Source: Parabacteroides sp. (lineage in GTDB: Bacteria > Bacteroidota > Bacteroidia > Bacteroidales > Tannerellaceae). Taken from it: a stretch of DNA of 64,000 nucleotides. The stretch is from the NCBI GenBank assembly GCA_017481945.1, contig JAFUOJ010000021.1, forward strand, positions 62,001-126,000, given 5' to 3'. The number at the start of each line of letters is the position of its first letter. Within the stretch, counting starts at the first letter, position 1. Made by a program: the position numbers and the translations under genes. The notes beneath the pieces were generated by a model. It ran no database searches and was not told the origin of the DNA. It worked only from the letters and a program-made list of their open reading frames with translations. Below are positions 16,698 to 25,612 of the stretch, in pieces.

Positions 16698-17164
16698 GAA
16701 TATATCATGCTTCCAATGTTGTTGTTAATAATCCCGATACAGTACACTCAAGAGATTATCTTGATTTCGGACGTGGTTTCTATTTAACCACCATTCGTGA
16801 ACAAGCAGAAAAATATGGTCTACGTTTTTTACGCCGAGGTAAAACCGCTTGGCTTAATATTTATGAATTAAACGAAGACTGGAATAAATGGAATGTGTTA
16901 CATTTTAACACTTATAATAAGGCATGGCTTGATTATATCGCCAAATGTCGTGCTGGAAAACCGGTAGATTTTTTTGATCTTGTTATTGGAGGTATAGCAA
17001 ATGACCGAGTCATTATGACGTTAGATCGATATTTCTCAGGAGAACTGAACGAAGATGAAGCACTCGGTATGCTAAAGTTTGAAAAGCCAAACATTCAATA
17101 TTGCATCCGATCAGAACAAATGCTAAAAGAATGTTTAACTTACATAGAAAGCATACAATTATGA
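16694..17164 (+). CDS. DUF3990 family protein, ADP-ribosyltransferase-like
   Basis: A 156-residue protein matching DUF3990. The N-terminus RIYHASNVVVNNPD, followed by DFGRGFYLTTIREQAEKY (about 24-41), looks like the first two motifs of H-Y-type ADP-ribosyltransferases: His5 in YHAS and Tyr30 in GRGFYLT, compared with YHGT and GxGxYFT in PARP-like enzymes. Further conserved blocks are FDLVIGGIANDRVI (94-107) and NIQYCIRSEQML (133-144), where Gln135 or Glu141 could supply the third motif. The catalytic Glu is therefore not certain. The gene is sandwiched between two small genes with ATGA overlaps at both ends. A toxin role is an inference from fold and layout. Confidence 0.8.
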   Translation: MRIYHASNVVVNNPDTVHSRDYLDFGRGFYLTTIREQAEKYGLRFLRRGKTAWLNIYELNEDWNKWNVLHFNTYNKAWLDYIAKCRAGKPVDFFDLVIGGIANDRVIMTLDRYFSGELNEDEALGMLKFEKPNIQYCIRSEQMLKECLTYIESIQL

Positions 17165-17385
17165 CTGAATATTCAAAACAAATATATAAAGGAGCTAAAT
17201 GTGCCAATGTTATTACTTGTCTAAGTAATATGTATCATATTTCCCTGGAAGAAGCCACAGACATTTATTATAATTCAGAGACCGCAGATCTCATAGAGAA
17301 GGGGGTTGCAGATCTACATTGTCGTAGTGAAAAATATTTAGCTTCTGTTATTTGGGACGAGTACACTGAAAACGAAAAAAAATAA
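17161..17385 (+). CDS. Small DUF3791-like protein
   Basis: A 74-residue protein starting at the ATG that overlaps the DUF3990 stop (ATGA, 17161-17164). A longer in-frame extension upstream would run through the DUF3990 gene and is rejected. Sequence features: MTEYSKQIYKGAKCANVITCLSNMYHIS, then SLEEATDIYYNSETADLIEKGVADLHCRSEKYLASVIWDEY. The helical pattern, with a Tyr-rich middle, a conserved LH and a terminal acidic segment, resembles DUF3791 proteins but is divergent. It completes a three-gene coupled unit and may be a second partner or immunity subunit for the DUF3990 protein (inference). Confidence 0.7.
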   Translation: MTEYSKQIYKGAKCANVITCLSNMYHISLEEATDIYYNSETADLIEKGVADLHCRSEKYLASVIWDEYTENEKK

Positions 17386-17412
17386 AGTTAACTTCCTTTC
17401 GTTTCTTTGTTG

Positions 17413-17420
17413 TATCTTTG
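17413..17420 (+). promoter_or_regulatory. -7 box of the DUF4286-ruvC operon
   Basis: TATCTTTG matches the Bacteroides consensus. The expected -33 region carries TTCC rather than TTG. The predicted leader is about 20 nt. Confidence 0.5.
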
Positions 17421-17446
17421 TCCGCAACTTTATATTTAGATTATAC

Positions 17447-17761
17447 ATGATTGTCTATAATACCACGTTTCATATTGAAAAGGATAGCATAAACGAGTGT
17501 TTAGCCTATCTGAAACAGCAATATATTCCTCAAGCTGCAGCCAGTGGGTTTCTATTAAAACCTTGTTTGCGACGAGTTCTACAGACCGAAGAGGAAGAGG
17601 GGGAGAACTACTCTGTTCAGTTTCATGTCAAGAATATCGATACTCTGAATTTCTGGTTACAGAATGAGGGAAATCGCCTACACAAAGAATTAGTAAACCG
17701 CTTCGGCTACAAAATCGCAGGATTCAGTACTTTATTAGAGGAGCTTGATTGGGAAAAATGA
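17447..17761 (+). CDS. DUF4286 family protein
   Basis: A 104-residue cytoplasmic protein of the DUF4286 family, conserved in Bacteroidetes next to ruvC; its function is unknown. It begins [36 protein letters not shown] and has the alternating pattern of a ferredoxin-like (dimeric alpha-beta barrel) fold: strands VYNTTFHI and [13 protein letters not shown] around helices. The stop overlaps the ruvC ATG (17758-17761), which indicates translational coupling. A role connected with recombination is suggested only by this conserved linkage. Confidence 0.85.
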   Translation: MIVYNTTFHIEKDSINECLAYLKQQYIPQAAASGFLLKPCLRRVLQTEEEEGENYSVQFHVKNIDTLNFWLQNEGNRLHKELVNRFGYKIAGFSTLLEELDWEK

Positions 17762-18315
17762 TACAAGACCGTATAATCTTAGGTATTGACCCGGGTACCA
17801 TTGTCATGGGTTACGGATTGTTACAGATTGAAAACAACAAACCCAAACTTGAGACAATGGGAGTTCTCCAACTGAACAAATATGAGGATCACTACCTTCG
17901 TTTACGTAAAATCTTTGAACGGGTATTAGGGCTCATCGATCAGTATCATCCAGATGAATTGGCCATCGAAGCTCCTTTCTTTGGTAAGAATGTACAAAGT
18001 ATGCTAAAGTTAGGGAGAGCACAAGGAGTAGCCATGGCAGCCGCTTTGGAACGGGATATTCCGATTTTTGAATATGCTCCTTTGAAGATTAAAATGTCAA
18101 TTACGGGAAATGGGAATGCCTCTAAAGAGCAGGTAGCAGGTATGCTTCAACGATACTTACACATTCCTAACGAAGCCATGCTTCCGCAATTGGACGCAAC
18201 AGATGGATTAGCAGCGGCTCTTTGTCATTACTTTCAAACGAATAAGCCGGTACAAGAGAAAAAGTACTCCAGTTGGAAAGACTTCATTGCAAAGAATCCA
18301 AACAAAGTACATTAA
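17758..18315 (+). CDS. ruvC: Holliday-junction resolvase RuvC
   Basis: RuvC is a dimeric Mg-dependent nuclease that cuts Holliday junctions delivered by RuvAB. From the ATG at 17758 the protein is 185 residues, a normal length; an upstream TTG would add three residues but is less likely because the ATGA overlap with DUF4286 marks the start. The four catalytic acids are present: Asp11 in ILGIDPGT, Glu in [11 protein letters not shown], and the Asp pair in [15 protein letters not shown] bidirectional terminator follows 15 bp after the stop. Confidence 0.95.
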   Translation: MIQDRIILGIDPGTIVMGYGLLQIENNKPKLETMGVLQLNKYEDHYLRLRKIFERVLGLIDQYHPDELAIEAPFFGKNVQSMLKLGRAQGVAMAAALERDIPIFEYAPLKIKMSITGNGNASKEQVAGMLQRYLHIPNEAMLPQLDATDGLAAALCHYFQTNKPVQEKKYSSWKDFIAKNPNKVH

Positions 18316-18330
18316 GATAAATACCAATAA

Positions 18331-18370
18331 AAAGACCGGAAAAGCATTCCTCTGCTTTCCGGCCTTTTTT
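18331..18370. terminator. Bidirectional terminator between ruvC and the GH2 genes
   Basis: CCGGAAAAGCA (18336-18346) and TGCTTTCCGG (18353-18362) form a stem with a one-base bulge, flanked by AAAAAG on the left and CCTTTTTT on the right. It sits between convergent genes and can serve both. Confidence 0.85.
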
Positions 18371-18396
18371 CTATATTAACTAACCAATAAGAGATC

Positions 18397-20274
18397 TTAC
18401 TTCATTTCTGGATTTTTGCTAAAGATAGCATGAACTCGTTTCATGTCAAACTTCACAGAACGGTCATAATAATAAATACCATTTTGTTCCTGTTCAACAT
18501 CCGTCAACTGCGTATAGCAATATCCCCATACTTGATCACTCAATTCAAGAAGTGCATTTACCTGACTTTCCAAGCGTTTATAGAAATCTTCTTTCGTTGG
18601 AGCAGCATTTCCATATCCCCAAGAAGACTTACGTTCCTTATCATCCTTAGCAGGAGTGGTTTCAGCACATTTAATACCGCCAAACTCATCCAAGATATAA
18701 GGACGTTCTTTGTCATACATAGCCGGAACCAAATCGCCATGACTATTATATGTACCAGTAAGAGCATTGGCGCTATGATTTTTCGGTTTACGAGAATTAT
18801 ACTTATAATTAAAGAACTCACCTGTTTCTTCATTATAAACAATCTTTTTCAGCTTTGTAGCGTCTTGCTGATAATTATGCATTGTACAGATGTCATACTC
18901 TTCCATCAAAATTCCACCACTGACTGTGTTCACCGGACGAGTCGGATCAATTGCATGAGTCAAATCATACGTATCTTGTACCATACGTGGATACTGTACA
19001 TTCTCAGGATACCAAGTTTCATTGAACGGAGTCCAAGTAACAATAGCAGGATGGTTACGGTCGCGAAGAAGAATATCTTGCCATTCAGCAAGGAAATTAC
19101 GTGCTGCTAAAGCAGAACCTTCCCACATACCCCAACTTGCATATTCACCCCAACAGAGGTAGCCTAACTTGTCAGCCCAATAGTAGAAACGCTCTTCAAA
19201 TACTTTTTGATGAAGACGTGCTCCATTGAAACCAGCTTGCATAGAAAGTTCAATATCTTTCTTCAAGGCTTCATCACTCGGAGCGGTCCAAATACCATCC
19301 GGATAGAAACCTTGATCCAATACCAAACGTTGATAGTAGGGTTTGTTATTCAAATAAACCTTATTGCCATCCGTATGCACTTTACGCATACCTAAATAAG
19401 AAGAGATCTTATCCAAGACTTTTCCCTCTTTATTAGTAATAATATACTCTACATCATACAATTTAGGGTTTTCTGGAGACCAAGTCTCATACTTCTTCAC
19501 AGGAAGTACAATCGGCATACCTTCAACAGACTGCACTGTCTTCTTAGCGATGATTTTATCACCATCTTTGATATGAATCGTAAGCGTATTAGAAGCGTCA
19601 GTACGATAGTAACGAGGAGTCACGATTACTTGATTCTGATCAATATCAGTAATCACCTGTACATAATTCAAAGAATTCTTGTGAGTAGCCTCTAACCAAA
19701 CTGTTTGCCAAATACCCGTCGTACGAGTATAAAGACAACCAAATGAATCATATCGTAAAGACTGCTTTCCGGCTCCTTGTGTCTTACTGCGAAGATCACT
19801 GTTTGCACGGACCACCAAATCATGTTTCTTTCCATCTGCCAACCATTTAGTTACGTCAAAGCTAAATGAACTTGAACCACCGAAATGACGACCGACAAAT
19901 GTTCCATCGATATACACTTCTGATTCATAATAGACAGCACCAAAATTCAACATAATTTTCTTTTCACTCCATGCTTCCGGTACTTGTACAGTACGGTGAT
20001 ACCAGATACCTGTGATAAAATCCTTATGTCCAACTCCTGATAATTTACTTTCCGGAGCAAAAGGAACTATAATCTTGTCTGCGAATCCTGTACTTTGGTG
20101 TAACTTACGTTCAAACCCAGTGTCAACCAAGTCAAACTCATAGGTCCATTCTCCATTTAGATTTACCCACTCGCTCCGTTCAAACTGCGGACGTGGATAC
20201 TCTGCGCGTGGAGTCTGCCCCCACGCGCTTGTACCTATCAATAAAACAACAACTGCTAATAATAATCTTTTCAT
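18397..20274 (-). CDS. Secreted glycoside hydrolase family 2 protein (third of three)
   Basis: A 625-residue exported GH2 enzyme with a signal peptide (MKRLLLAVVVLLIGTSAWGQ). It has an N-terminal sugar-binding sandwich (FERSEWVNLNGEWTYEFD, VYIDGTFVGRHFGGSSSF), a GH2 immunoglobulin-like domain, and a TIM barrel from about residue 300. The acid/base Glu is in WTPFNETWYPEN, and the nucleophile is probably the Glu of YILDEFGGIK. Short length and lack of extra C-terminal domains resemble small beta-galactosidase or beta-glucuronidase-like GH2 proteins, but substrate specificity is not readable. Large blocks, for example the region around LVLDQGFYPDGIW, are almost identical to the next GH2 gene, 3 bp away, so the pair arose by tandem duplication. 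Confidence 0.93.
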   Translation of the reverse strand: MKRLLLAVVVLLIGTSAWGQTPRAEYPRPQFERSEWVNLNGEWTYEFDLVDTGFERKLHQSTGFADKIIVPFAPESKLSGVGHKDFITGIWYHRTVQVPEAWSEKKIMLNFGAVYYESEVYIDGTFVGRHFGGSSSFSFDVTKWLADGKKHDLVVRANSDLRSKTQGAGKQSLRYDSFGCLYTRTTGIWQTVWLEATHKNSLNYVQVITDIDQNQVIVTPRYYRTDASNTLTIHIKDGDKIIAKKTVQSVEGMPIVLPVKKYETWSPENPKLYDVEYIITNKEGKVLDKISSYLGMRKVHTDGNKVYLNNKPYYQRLVLDQGFYPDGIWTAPSDEALKKDIELSMQAGFNGARLHQKVFEERFYYWADKLGYLCWGEYASWGMWEGSALAARNFLAEWQDILLRDRNHPAIVTWTPFNETWYPENVQYPRMVQDTYDLTHAIDPTRPVNTVSGGILMEEYDICTMHNYQQDATKLKKIVYNEETGEFFNYKYNSRKPKNHSANALTGTYNSHGDLVPAMYDKERPYILDEFGGIKCAETTPAKDDKERKSSWGYGNAAPTKEDFYKRLESQVNALLELSDQVWGYCYTQLTDVEQEQNGIYYYDRSVKFDMKRVHAIFSKNPEMK

Positions 20275-20277
20275 GAA

Positions 20278-22131
20278 TTACTTCTTTTCAGGTTCCAACT
20301 GGAAGATTGAACGAATACGTTCCATGTCAAACTTCGGAGAACGGTCGTAATAATAAATACCATTCTGTTCCTGTTCTACGTCTGTTAACTGTGTATAGCA
20401 GTATCCCCAAATCTGTTCAGATAAAGATAATACAGCTTTTACCTGACCTTCCAAACGAGCATAGAATTCATCCAAAGAGCGAGGCGGCTTACCATATCCC
20501 CAAGAATCCTGTTGTGTACCTTCCATTTGTTGTGCCGGATTCCATTTGATACCACCGAATTCATCCAACAAATAAGGCATATCGTTCTTGTATTCCGGGA
20601 ATACATATTGATTTGTATACATCAAACCGTTGTAACCAATGTTCAACTGAGTCAACTGAATCGTACGGTTCGGTGTTTTCTGCATTTTACCATCTTTGAA
20701 AAGCTGTGCTTTCAACTTATCCGGATCCTGAGTGTAGTTATGATGTGTCCAAATATCAGTAGCCACATGTACACCTCCACTTGCACCATGGAATGGACGA
20801 GTCGGGTCAATCAACTTCGTCATGTTATAAAGGTCTGTCATGAAACGTGGATATTGTTCACGATCCGGCCAGAACTCTTCGTTTGTCGGTGTCCAAATCA
20901 AAATTGAAGGGTGGTTGCGGTCACGCTGTAGGATTTCAGTCCATTCAGACATGAAGTTTCGAGCCACTTCAATATCATTACAATCCATACCCCAACTTGA
21001 AGCTTCTCCCCAAGTCAAATAACCTAATTTATCTGCCCAATAATGGAAACGTTCTTCAAACACTTTCTGGTGTAAACGTGCACCATTGAAACCTGCCTGC
21101 ATAGACAATTCAATATCTTTCTTCAAAGCTTCGTCACTCGGAGCTGTCCAAATACCATCCGGATAGAAACCTTGATCCAATACCAAACGTTGATAATAAG
21201 GAGCGTTGTTCAAATAAATCTTATTGCCTTCAATATGAACTTTACGCATACCAGTATAACTGTTTACCTTATCTACTACATTTCCAGCTTTGTCTAATAC
21301 TTTATATTCCAAATCATACAAGAACGGATCTTCCGGGCTCCAAGTTTTCATCTTCTTAACCGGTAGAACAACGGTAGATAAAGAGCTGGCAGAAACAGTT
21401 TGTGTAGCAACTACCTTGCCATTGTCTTTTAATGTCACCTGAAGTTTACCGCCCAATTCTTTATAAAAACGAGGACGAATTATCACTTGCTTCTGATCAA
21501 TGTCTGTTACAACTTGAGTAGAATGCAACCCTTCCGGATGAACAGCTTCCATCCAAACAGTCTGCCAAATACCTGTTGTACGTGTATAGTTACAAGCATA
21601 AGACTTAAACTGTAGATTCTGCTTACCAGCAGGCTGTTTAGTACTGCGCAAATCACTTTCCGCATAAACTACCAAACTATGTTTCTGTCCCGGTTTTACC
21701 AAAGAGGTAATATCAACAGAGAAAGAAGAGGTACCTCCGAAATGACGATTTGCTAAAACACCATCAATATAAACTTCTGATTTGTAATAAACAGCACCAA
21801 AGTTTAACAGGATGTTTTTACCATCCCAATCCTGTGGAATAGTAATATCACGTTGATACCAGAAATGTTCAATAAAGTCTGTATAACCCACTCCGGACAA
21901 TTTACTTTCCGGACAGAACGGAACTGTAATCTTCTTATCAAATCCTTTAGATTTATAAAAACCACGTTCCAAACCGGTTCCACTAAAATCGAAAGAGCAG
22001 GTCCATTCCCCATTTAGATTTACCCAATCTGTACGTTCAAATTGCGGACGTGGATACTCTGCACGTGGTATTGCCAACATAGAGGCGACACATAAAAATA
22101 GCGAGAGAAAAGTTAAACTAATTCTTTTCAT
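20278..22131 (-). CDS. Secreted glycoside hydrolase family 2 protein (second of three)
   Basis: A 617-residue exported GH2 enzyme, close paralogue of the gene at 18397. It has a signal peptide (MKRISLTFLSLFLCVASMLA) and the same layout: sandwich domain (FERTDWVNLNGEWTCSFD), Ig-like domain and TIM barrel. The catalytic acid/base is the Glu of WTPTNEEFWPD and the nucleophile the Glu of YLLDEFGGIKW. The residue context around the acid/base differs from its paralogue (TPTNEE against TPFNET), which may reflect a different glycan or linkage. The spacing to both neighbours is 3-4 bp, so all three GH2 genes form one operon. Confidence 0.93.
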   Translation of the reverse strand: MKRISLTFLSLFLCVASMLAIPRAEYPRPQFERTDWVNLNGEWTCSFDFSGTGLERGFYKSKGFDKKITVPFCPESKLSGVGYTDFIEHFWYQRDITIPQDWDGKNILLNFGAVYYKSEVYIDGVLANRHFGGTSSFSVDITSLVKPGQKHSLVVYAESDLRSTKQPAGKQNLQFKSYACNYTRTTGIWQTVWMEAVHPEGLHSTQVVTDIDQKQVIIRPRFYKELGGKLQVTLKDNGKVVATQTVSASSLSTVVLPVKKMKTWSPEDPFLYDLEYKVLDKAGNVVDKVNSYTGMRKVHIEGNKIYLNNAPYYQRLVLDQGFYPDGIWTAPSDEALKKDIELSMQAGFNGARLHQKVFEERFHYWADKLGYLTWGEASSWGMDCNDIEVARNFMSEWTEILQRDRNHPSILIWTPTNEEFWPDREQYPRFMTDLYNMTKLIDPTRPFHGASGGVHVATDIWTHHNYTQDPDKLKAQLFKDGKMQKTPNRTIQLTQLNIGYNGLMYTNQYVFPEYKNDMPYLLDEFGGIKWNPAQQMEGTQQDSWGYGKPPRSLDEFYARLEGQVKAVLSLSEQIWGYCYTQLTDVEQEQNGIYYYDRSPKFDMERIRSIFQLEPEKK

Positions 22132-22135
22132 ACAT

Positions 22136-23944
22136 TTATTTTAATACGTTAATAACTGATTGATTTGCTTTCTTTACTTCTGCTTCATTAATCTTTATCA
22201 CTTTGCGATCATAAGTCATCAAGCCGTTTACTTCGCCTTCAACGTCTGTTGTCTGTGTATAAACAGCAGCAGAGAAACCTCGTTTTACAAAGTCTTTCAA
22301 GATGTTTGCATATTTCACATATTCAGCAGTCACTTCATCACTGTTCTTGAACTGGATATATCCCCAGTTACGTTTGTTCCACCACAAATGATTTTCAATC
22401 GGAAGACCAATACCTCCGTATTCACCTAAAACATTAACTCGTTGCGGATCATATAAGAACATATCCGGAGCCGGATAATTATGCAAGTCTAAGATGTCAC
22501 CACACGGACGATGGTTACCACCACTGGCCGGATTTACCAAACGAGATGGGTCGTAAGTCTTTGTCCACTCAACAGCCTTTTCAGTATCAAACTGTCCCCA
22601 TGATTCATTAAACGGAACCCAAACAACAACAGATGGATTAGACATACACAAATCCATGATTTCTTTCCATTCCTGATAATAGTTAGCAACAGACTCAGCA
22701 GTACGATCTTTATCTGTTCCACCGTTATATTTATGCGGTTCCCATTTGTTACCCATATCACCACTTGGCATATCTTGCCAAACTAAGATACCCTCTTTAT
22801 CACAATGATAGTACCAGCGAGCCGGTTCTACCTTTACATGCTTACGAATCATATTGAAGCCCCAGTCTTTTGTTTTCTTAACATCAAACAATAGCGCTTC
22901 GTCAGTCGGAGCTGTATATAATCCATCAGGCCACCAACCTTGATCCAGCGGACCAAATTGGAAAAGGTCTTGATTGTTCAACTGCATACGCATGATACCA
23001 TTCGCGTCACGTTTAGAAGAAATCTTTCTAAAAGCAGTATACGATTTTACCACATCTAATACTTTACCATTTTTAGACAAAGAAACTGTCATATCATACA
23101 AGTATGGATTAGACGGGCTCCAAAGTGTCGGGTTTTCAACAGCCAAACGAAGTTCATTACCCTGAACACCCTTCGCAGAAGCAATTACTTGTCCCTTATC
23201 CAATAACTTCACAGTAACAATTCCTGACTTACAACCGCAAGAAGTTCCGACTGTTACATTCAATGTGTTCGTATCAATATTTGGAATTGCTTTAATAGAA
23301 GTTACATGAGCAGAAGCTACCGGTTCCAACCAAACAGTCTGCCAAATACCTGTTACAGGAGTGTACCAAATACCTCGCGGATTATGTGTCTGTTTTCCGA
23401 TAGGTTGATATCCCTTATCAGTAGGGTCCCAAACACGTACAACCAACTTCTGGTTACCTTTTCCTGTCAGATAAGGAGTAATATTAAATGAGAAAGGAGC
23501 ATATCCACCCTTGTGAGAACCGACTAAGACATCGTTCACAAAAACATCTGCTTTCCAATCTACAGCCCCGAAGTTCAACAAAACATCTTTATTCTTCCAA
23601 GCTGAAGGAATAGAGAAAGTACGTTTATACCAAAGTTCATTCTTTTCACCAACCTCTTTTTGTACACCGGAAAGAGAAGATTCAACAGCAAAAGGCACTA
23701 AAATCTTTCCATCAAAAGCAGAAGGTTCAACACTACCAATCGGTTTAATAGCATAATCCCATTCTCCATTCAAATTTTGCCAATCACTACGTTCCATCAA
23801 CGGACGTGGATACTCAGGAAGTACATTCTGAGGATTCACCTGTTCAGCCCAGGACGTTTTAATCTTATCCCCAACTGGTTTCCACTGGGCTTGCGCCATA
23901 AATGTCAATGCAAAAGCACAACAAAGTAAAAAAGTCTTTTTCAT
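22136..23944 (-). CDS. Secreted glycoside hydrolase family 2 protein (first of three)
   Basis: A 602-residue exported GH2 enzyme with a signal peptide (MKKTFLLCCAFALTFMAQA). It is the more divergent member of the cluster: sandwich domain (MERSDWQNLNGEWDYAI), an insert with two adjacent Cys around TSCGCKSG, and a TIM barrel. The acid/base is the Glu of WVPFNESWGQFD, and the nucleophile probably the Glu of NVLGEYGGIGL. It is the promoter-proximal gene of the three-gene operon. No SusCD pair or sulfatase accompanies these GH2 genes, so the source glycan is unknown. Confidence 0.93.
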   Translation of the reverse strand: MKKTFLLCCAFALTFMAQAQWKPVGDKIKTSWAEQVNPQNVLPEYPRPLMERSDWQNLNGEWDYAIKPIGSVEPSAFDGKILVPFAVESSLSGVQKEVGEKNELWYKRTFSIPSAWKNKDVLLNFGAVDWKADVFVNDVLVGSHKGGYAPFSFNITPYLTGKGNQKLVVRVWDPTDKGYQPIGKQTHNPRGIWYTPVTGIWQTVWLEPVASAHVTSIKAIPNIDTNTLNVTVGTSCGCKSGIVTVKLLDKGQVIASAKGVQGNELRLAVENPTLWSPSNPYLYDMTVSLSKNGKVLDVVKSYTAFRKISSKRDANGIMRMQLNNQDLFQFGPLDQGWWPDGLYTAPTDEALLFDVKKTKDWGFNMIRKHVKVEPARWYYHCDKEGILVWQDMPSGDMGNKWEPHKYNGGTDKDRTAESVANYYQEWKEIMDLCMSNPSVVVWVPFNESWGQFDTEKAVEWTKTYDPSRLVNPASGGNHRPCGDILDLHNYPAPDMFLYDPQRVNVLGEYGGIGLPIENHLWWNKRNWGYIQFKNSDEVTAEYVKYANILKDFVKRGFSAAVYTQTTDVEGEVNGLMTYDRKVIKINEAEVKKANQSVINVLK

Positions 23945-23984
23945 GATAATTACAATTAATCTATAGATTTAAATCATTATGGTA

Positions 23985-24014
23985 CAAAAATAAACAAAAA
24001 TAAGATTTTAACAA
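23985..24014 (-). promoter_or_regulatory. Promoter of the GH2 operon
   Basis: On the minus strand TTG (24014-24012), 19 bp, then TATTTTTG (23992-23985) matches the Bacteroides promoter form. The predicted start is near 23978, about 34 nt before the ATG. Confidence 0.6.
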
Positions 24015-24047
24015 TCTCCTATCCTTTCAAATAGTCATAACACACTA

Positions 24048-24287
24048 CTATTTAGTCCTTTTTAACCACATCCGGAGAAAATAGATGAGCAATCGCAGTC
24101 CGACTGACAACCCATATAATACTCCGGAAAGAATCAATACCCACAACGTTTGTGTCCACAACTCAGACCAGCTTGTTTGATAAAGTATGACTGCAATGAT
24201 ATTCATCAAATAAGCAAGCCCGACACAGACACCAAAGATTTTCAATTCTGCTTTTTGTCTTTTCACAGAGAATACAATGTCTTTCAT
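24048..24287 (-). CDS. Small two-helix membrane protein
   Basis: A 79-residue protein with two predicted membrane segments: IFGVCVGLAYLMNIIAVILY, and a second in LWVLILSGVLYGLSVGLRLLIYFL, with a basic C-terminal tail (MWLKRTK). The ATG at 24287 is chosen; a GTG six bases upstream overlaps the stop of the preceding Gfo/Idh gene and is an alternative. I do not recognise the family. It is the third gene of an ApbE-Gfo/Idh-membrane protein operon, so it may anchor or assist those partners, but this is only inferred from position. Confidence 0.65.
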   Translation of the reverse strand: MKDIVFSVKRQKAELKIFGVCVGLAYLMNIIAVILYQTSWSELWTQTLWVLILSGVLYGLSVGLRLLIYFLRMWLKRTK

Positions 24288-24289
24288 AA

Positions 24290-25612
24290 TCACGCAAAAT
24301 TTAAATAAGGTATTTTATATTCATCCGGGAAGGTTATCACTCGCTCCTCCTCCATCGCTTGCAAACCCAATAGTCCCAACACAGAAGAGTAGTAAGCCTC
24401 CTCCACTAAATTAGGAGCCGGCTTTCCGGTTATTGCCGCTTCACAAAAGGCTGTCACCAATTCAACAGAGCCATCTCCCATTGCACCAACAGAAGACTCA
24501 CCTGTTATAGAGGTCACTCCATCCATAATCAAATGTCCTTTATTCACAGAGGCCGTTTCAGGCACCCAACTGGGACCCGCAAAAGAGACGTTATCAAAAA
24601 TCTTATGTTCGATCTGATTAATCAATTGCAAAATGCCCGGAGCAGGTTCAACCTCTTCAAAATAGTACTTTCCCTTTTCCAATTCCATAGTTCCCTTACT
24701 ACCCAAGATTTCCTCTTCCAAACCATAGAACTTATTGGCAATCATAGATTCATAGGTCATTTTGACCCCATTCGGATAATGGTAGATCAAATTGATACTA
24801 TCATAGACTTCACGTCCATCTTTCCAATAGATAATATCTCCCATTCCGGAGACCTTTTCCGGAATCATTTGTAACGCCCAGTTACCGACTTGCAATTGGT
24901 GAGTTGCTAACTCAGTGACCAACCCGCAGGAATAATCCTTATACAAACGCCAATTGATCTTTCGTTCTAACTCAGGAGAAGGCACAGGGCGACGCCAGTC
25001 ATTATTACGGAACCAATAGGCACGTATTGAATTTATCTCACCCAAAAGTCCGGAATGAATCATACCGATAGCCTTCACATATTTAGGATCGTACAGACGT
25101 TGTTGTCCGATAAACAGTACTTTCCCAGACTCTTTAAACACATTATACATATCCAAGCAATCCTGACAAGTCATAGCCATTGATTTTTCGCAGAAGACAT
25201 GTTTGCCGGCGTGTAAAGCGTCAATTGTAATGTGAGCATGCTCATACAAAGGCGTTGCAATCATAACCGCCTGAATCTCTTTATCTTCTAACAGTCTTCG
25301 ATAATCATCATACGTCTTTGCTTGCGGATACATTTCCGAAGCTGCTTGCAAATGGGGCGGATAATTATCACAAAGAGCCACCACGTCTGCATTAGGGATC
25401 GTTTTTAAATTATTTAGATGATATTGTCCACGCGAACCTGTACCAATAACCCCTATCCGAACCTTTTCTTTTGCAATTTGTATTTTATCATCAGGGCTAC
25501 AAGATTGCAACCAAGGAAAAGCAGAAAGCAGTGCTCCTCCCCCTCCTATCATTCCTAATTCTTTAAAAAAATCTCGCCGATTTAAATTACCGGCATTAGC
25601 ATTACTCTTCAT
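24290..25612 (-). CDS. Gfo/Idh/MocA-family oxidoreductase with Tat-like signal
   Basis: A 440-residue dehydrogenase-like protein. The N-terminus NLNRRDFFKELGMIGGGGALL is a twin-arginine signal, and PWLQSC could be a lipobox. The Rossmann domain is VRIGVIGTGSRGQYHL with CDNYPPHLQA; the family core is MIATPLYEHAHITIDAL and HVFCEKSMAMTCQDC. The substrate is unknown. The start overlaps the ApbE stop as ATGA (25609-25612), and its own stop abuts the small membrane protein, so the three are one coupled operon. Pairing with a flavin transferase is unusual, because Gfo/Idh enzymes use NAD(P) rather than FMN. Confidence 0.88.
   Translation of the reverse strand: MKSNANAGNLNRRDFFKELGMIGGGGALLSAFPWLQSCSPDDKIQIAKEKVRIGVIGTGSRGQYHLNNLKTIPNADVVALCDNYPPHLQAASEMYPQAKTYDDYRRLLEDKEIQAVMIATPLYEHAHITIDALHAGKHVFCEKSMAMTCQDCLDMYNVFKESGKVLFIGQQRLYDPKYVKAIGMIHSGLLGEINSIRAYWFRNNDWRRPVPSPELERKINWRLYKDYSCGLVTELATHQLQVGNWALQMIPEKVSGMGDIIYWKDGREVYDSINLIYHYPNGVKMTYESMIANKFYGLEEEILGSKGTMELEKGKYYFEEVEPAPGILQLINQIEHKIFDNVSFAGPSWVPETASVNKGHLIMDGVTSITGESSVGAMGDGSVELVTAFCEAAITGKPAPNLVEEAYYSSVLGLLGLQAMEEERVITFPDEYKIPYLNFA

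Noticed and set aside
17101..17160. An N-terminal extension of the small DUF3791-like protein
   Set aside because: It would overlap the DUF3990 gene by 20 codons; the ATGA overlap at 17161 is the natural start.
18430..19110. A 226-codon frame on the + strand within the GH2 gene
   Set aside because: It is antisense to a GH2 gene with complete motifs and has no recognisable domain.
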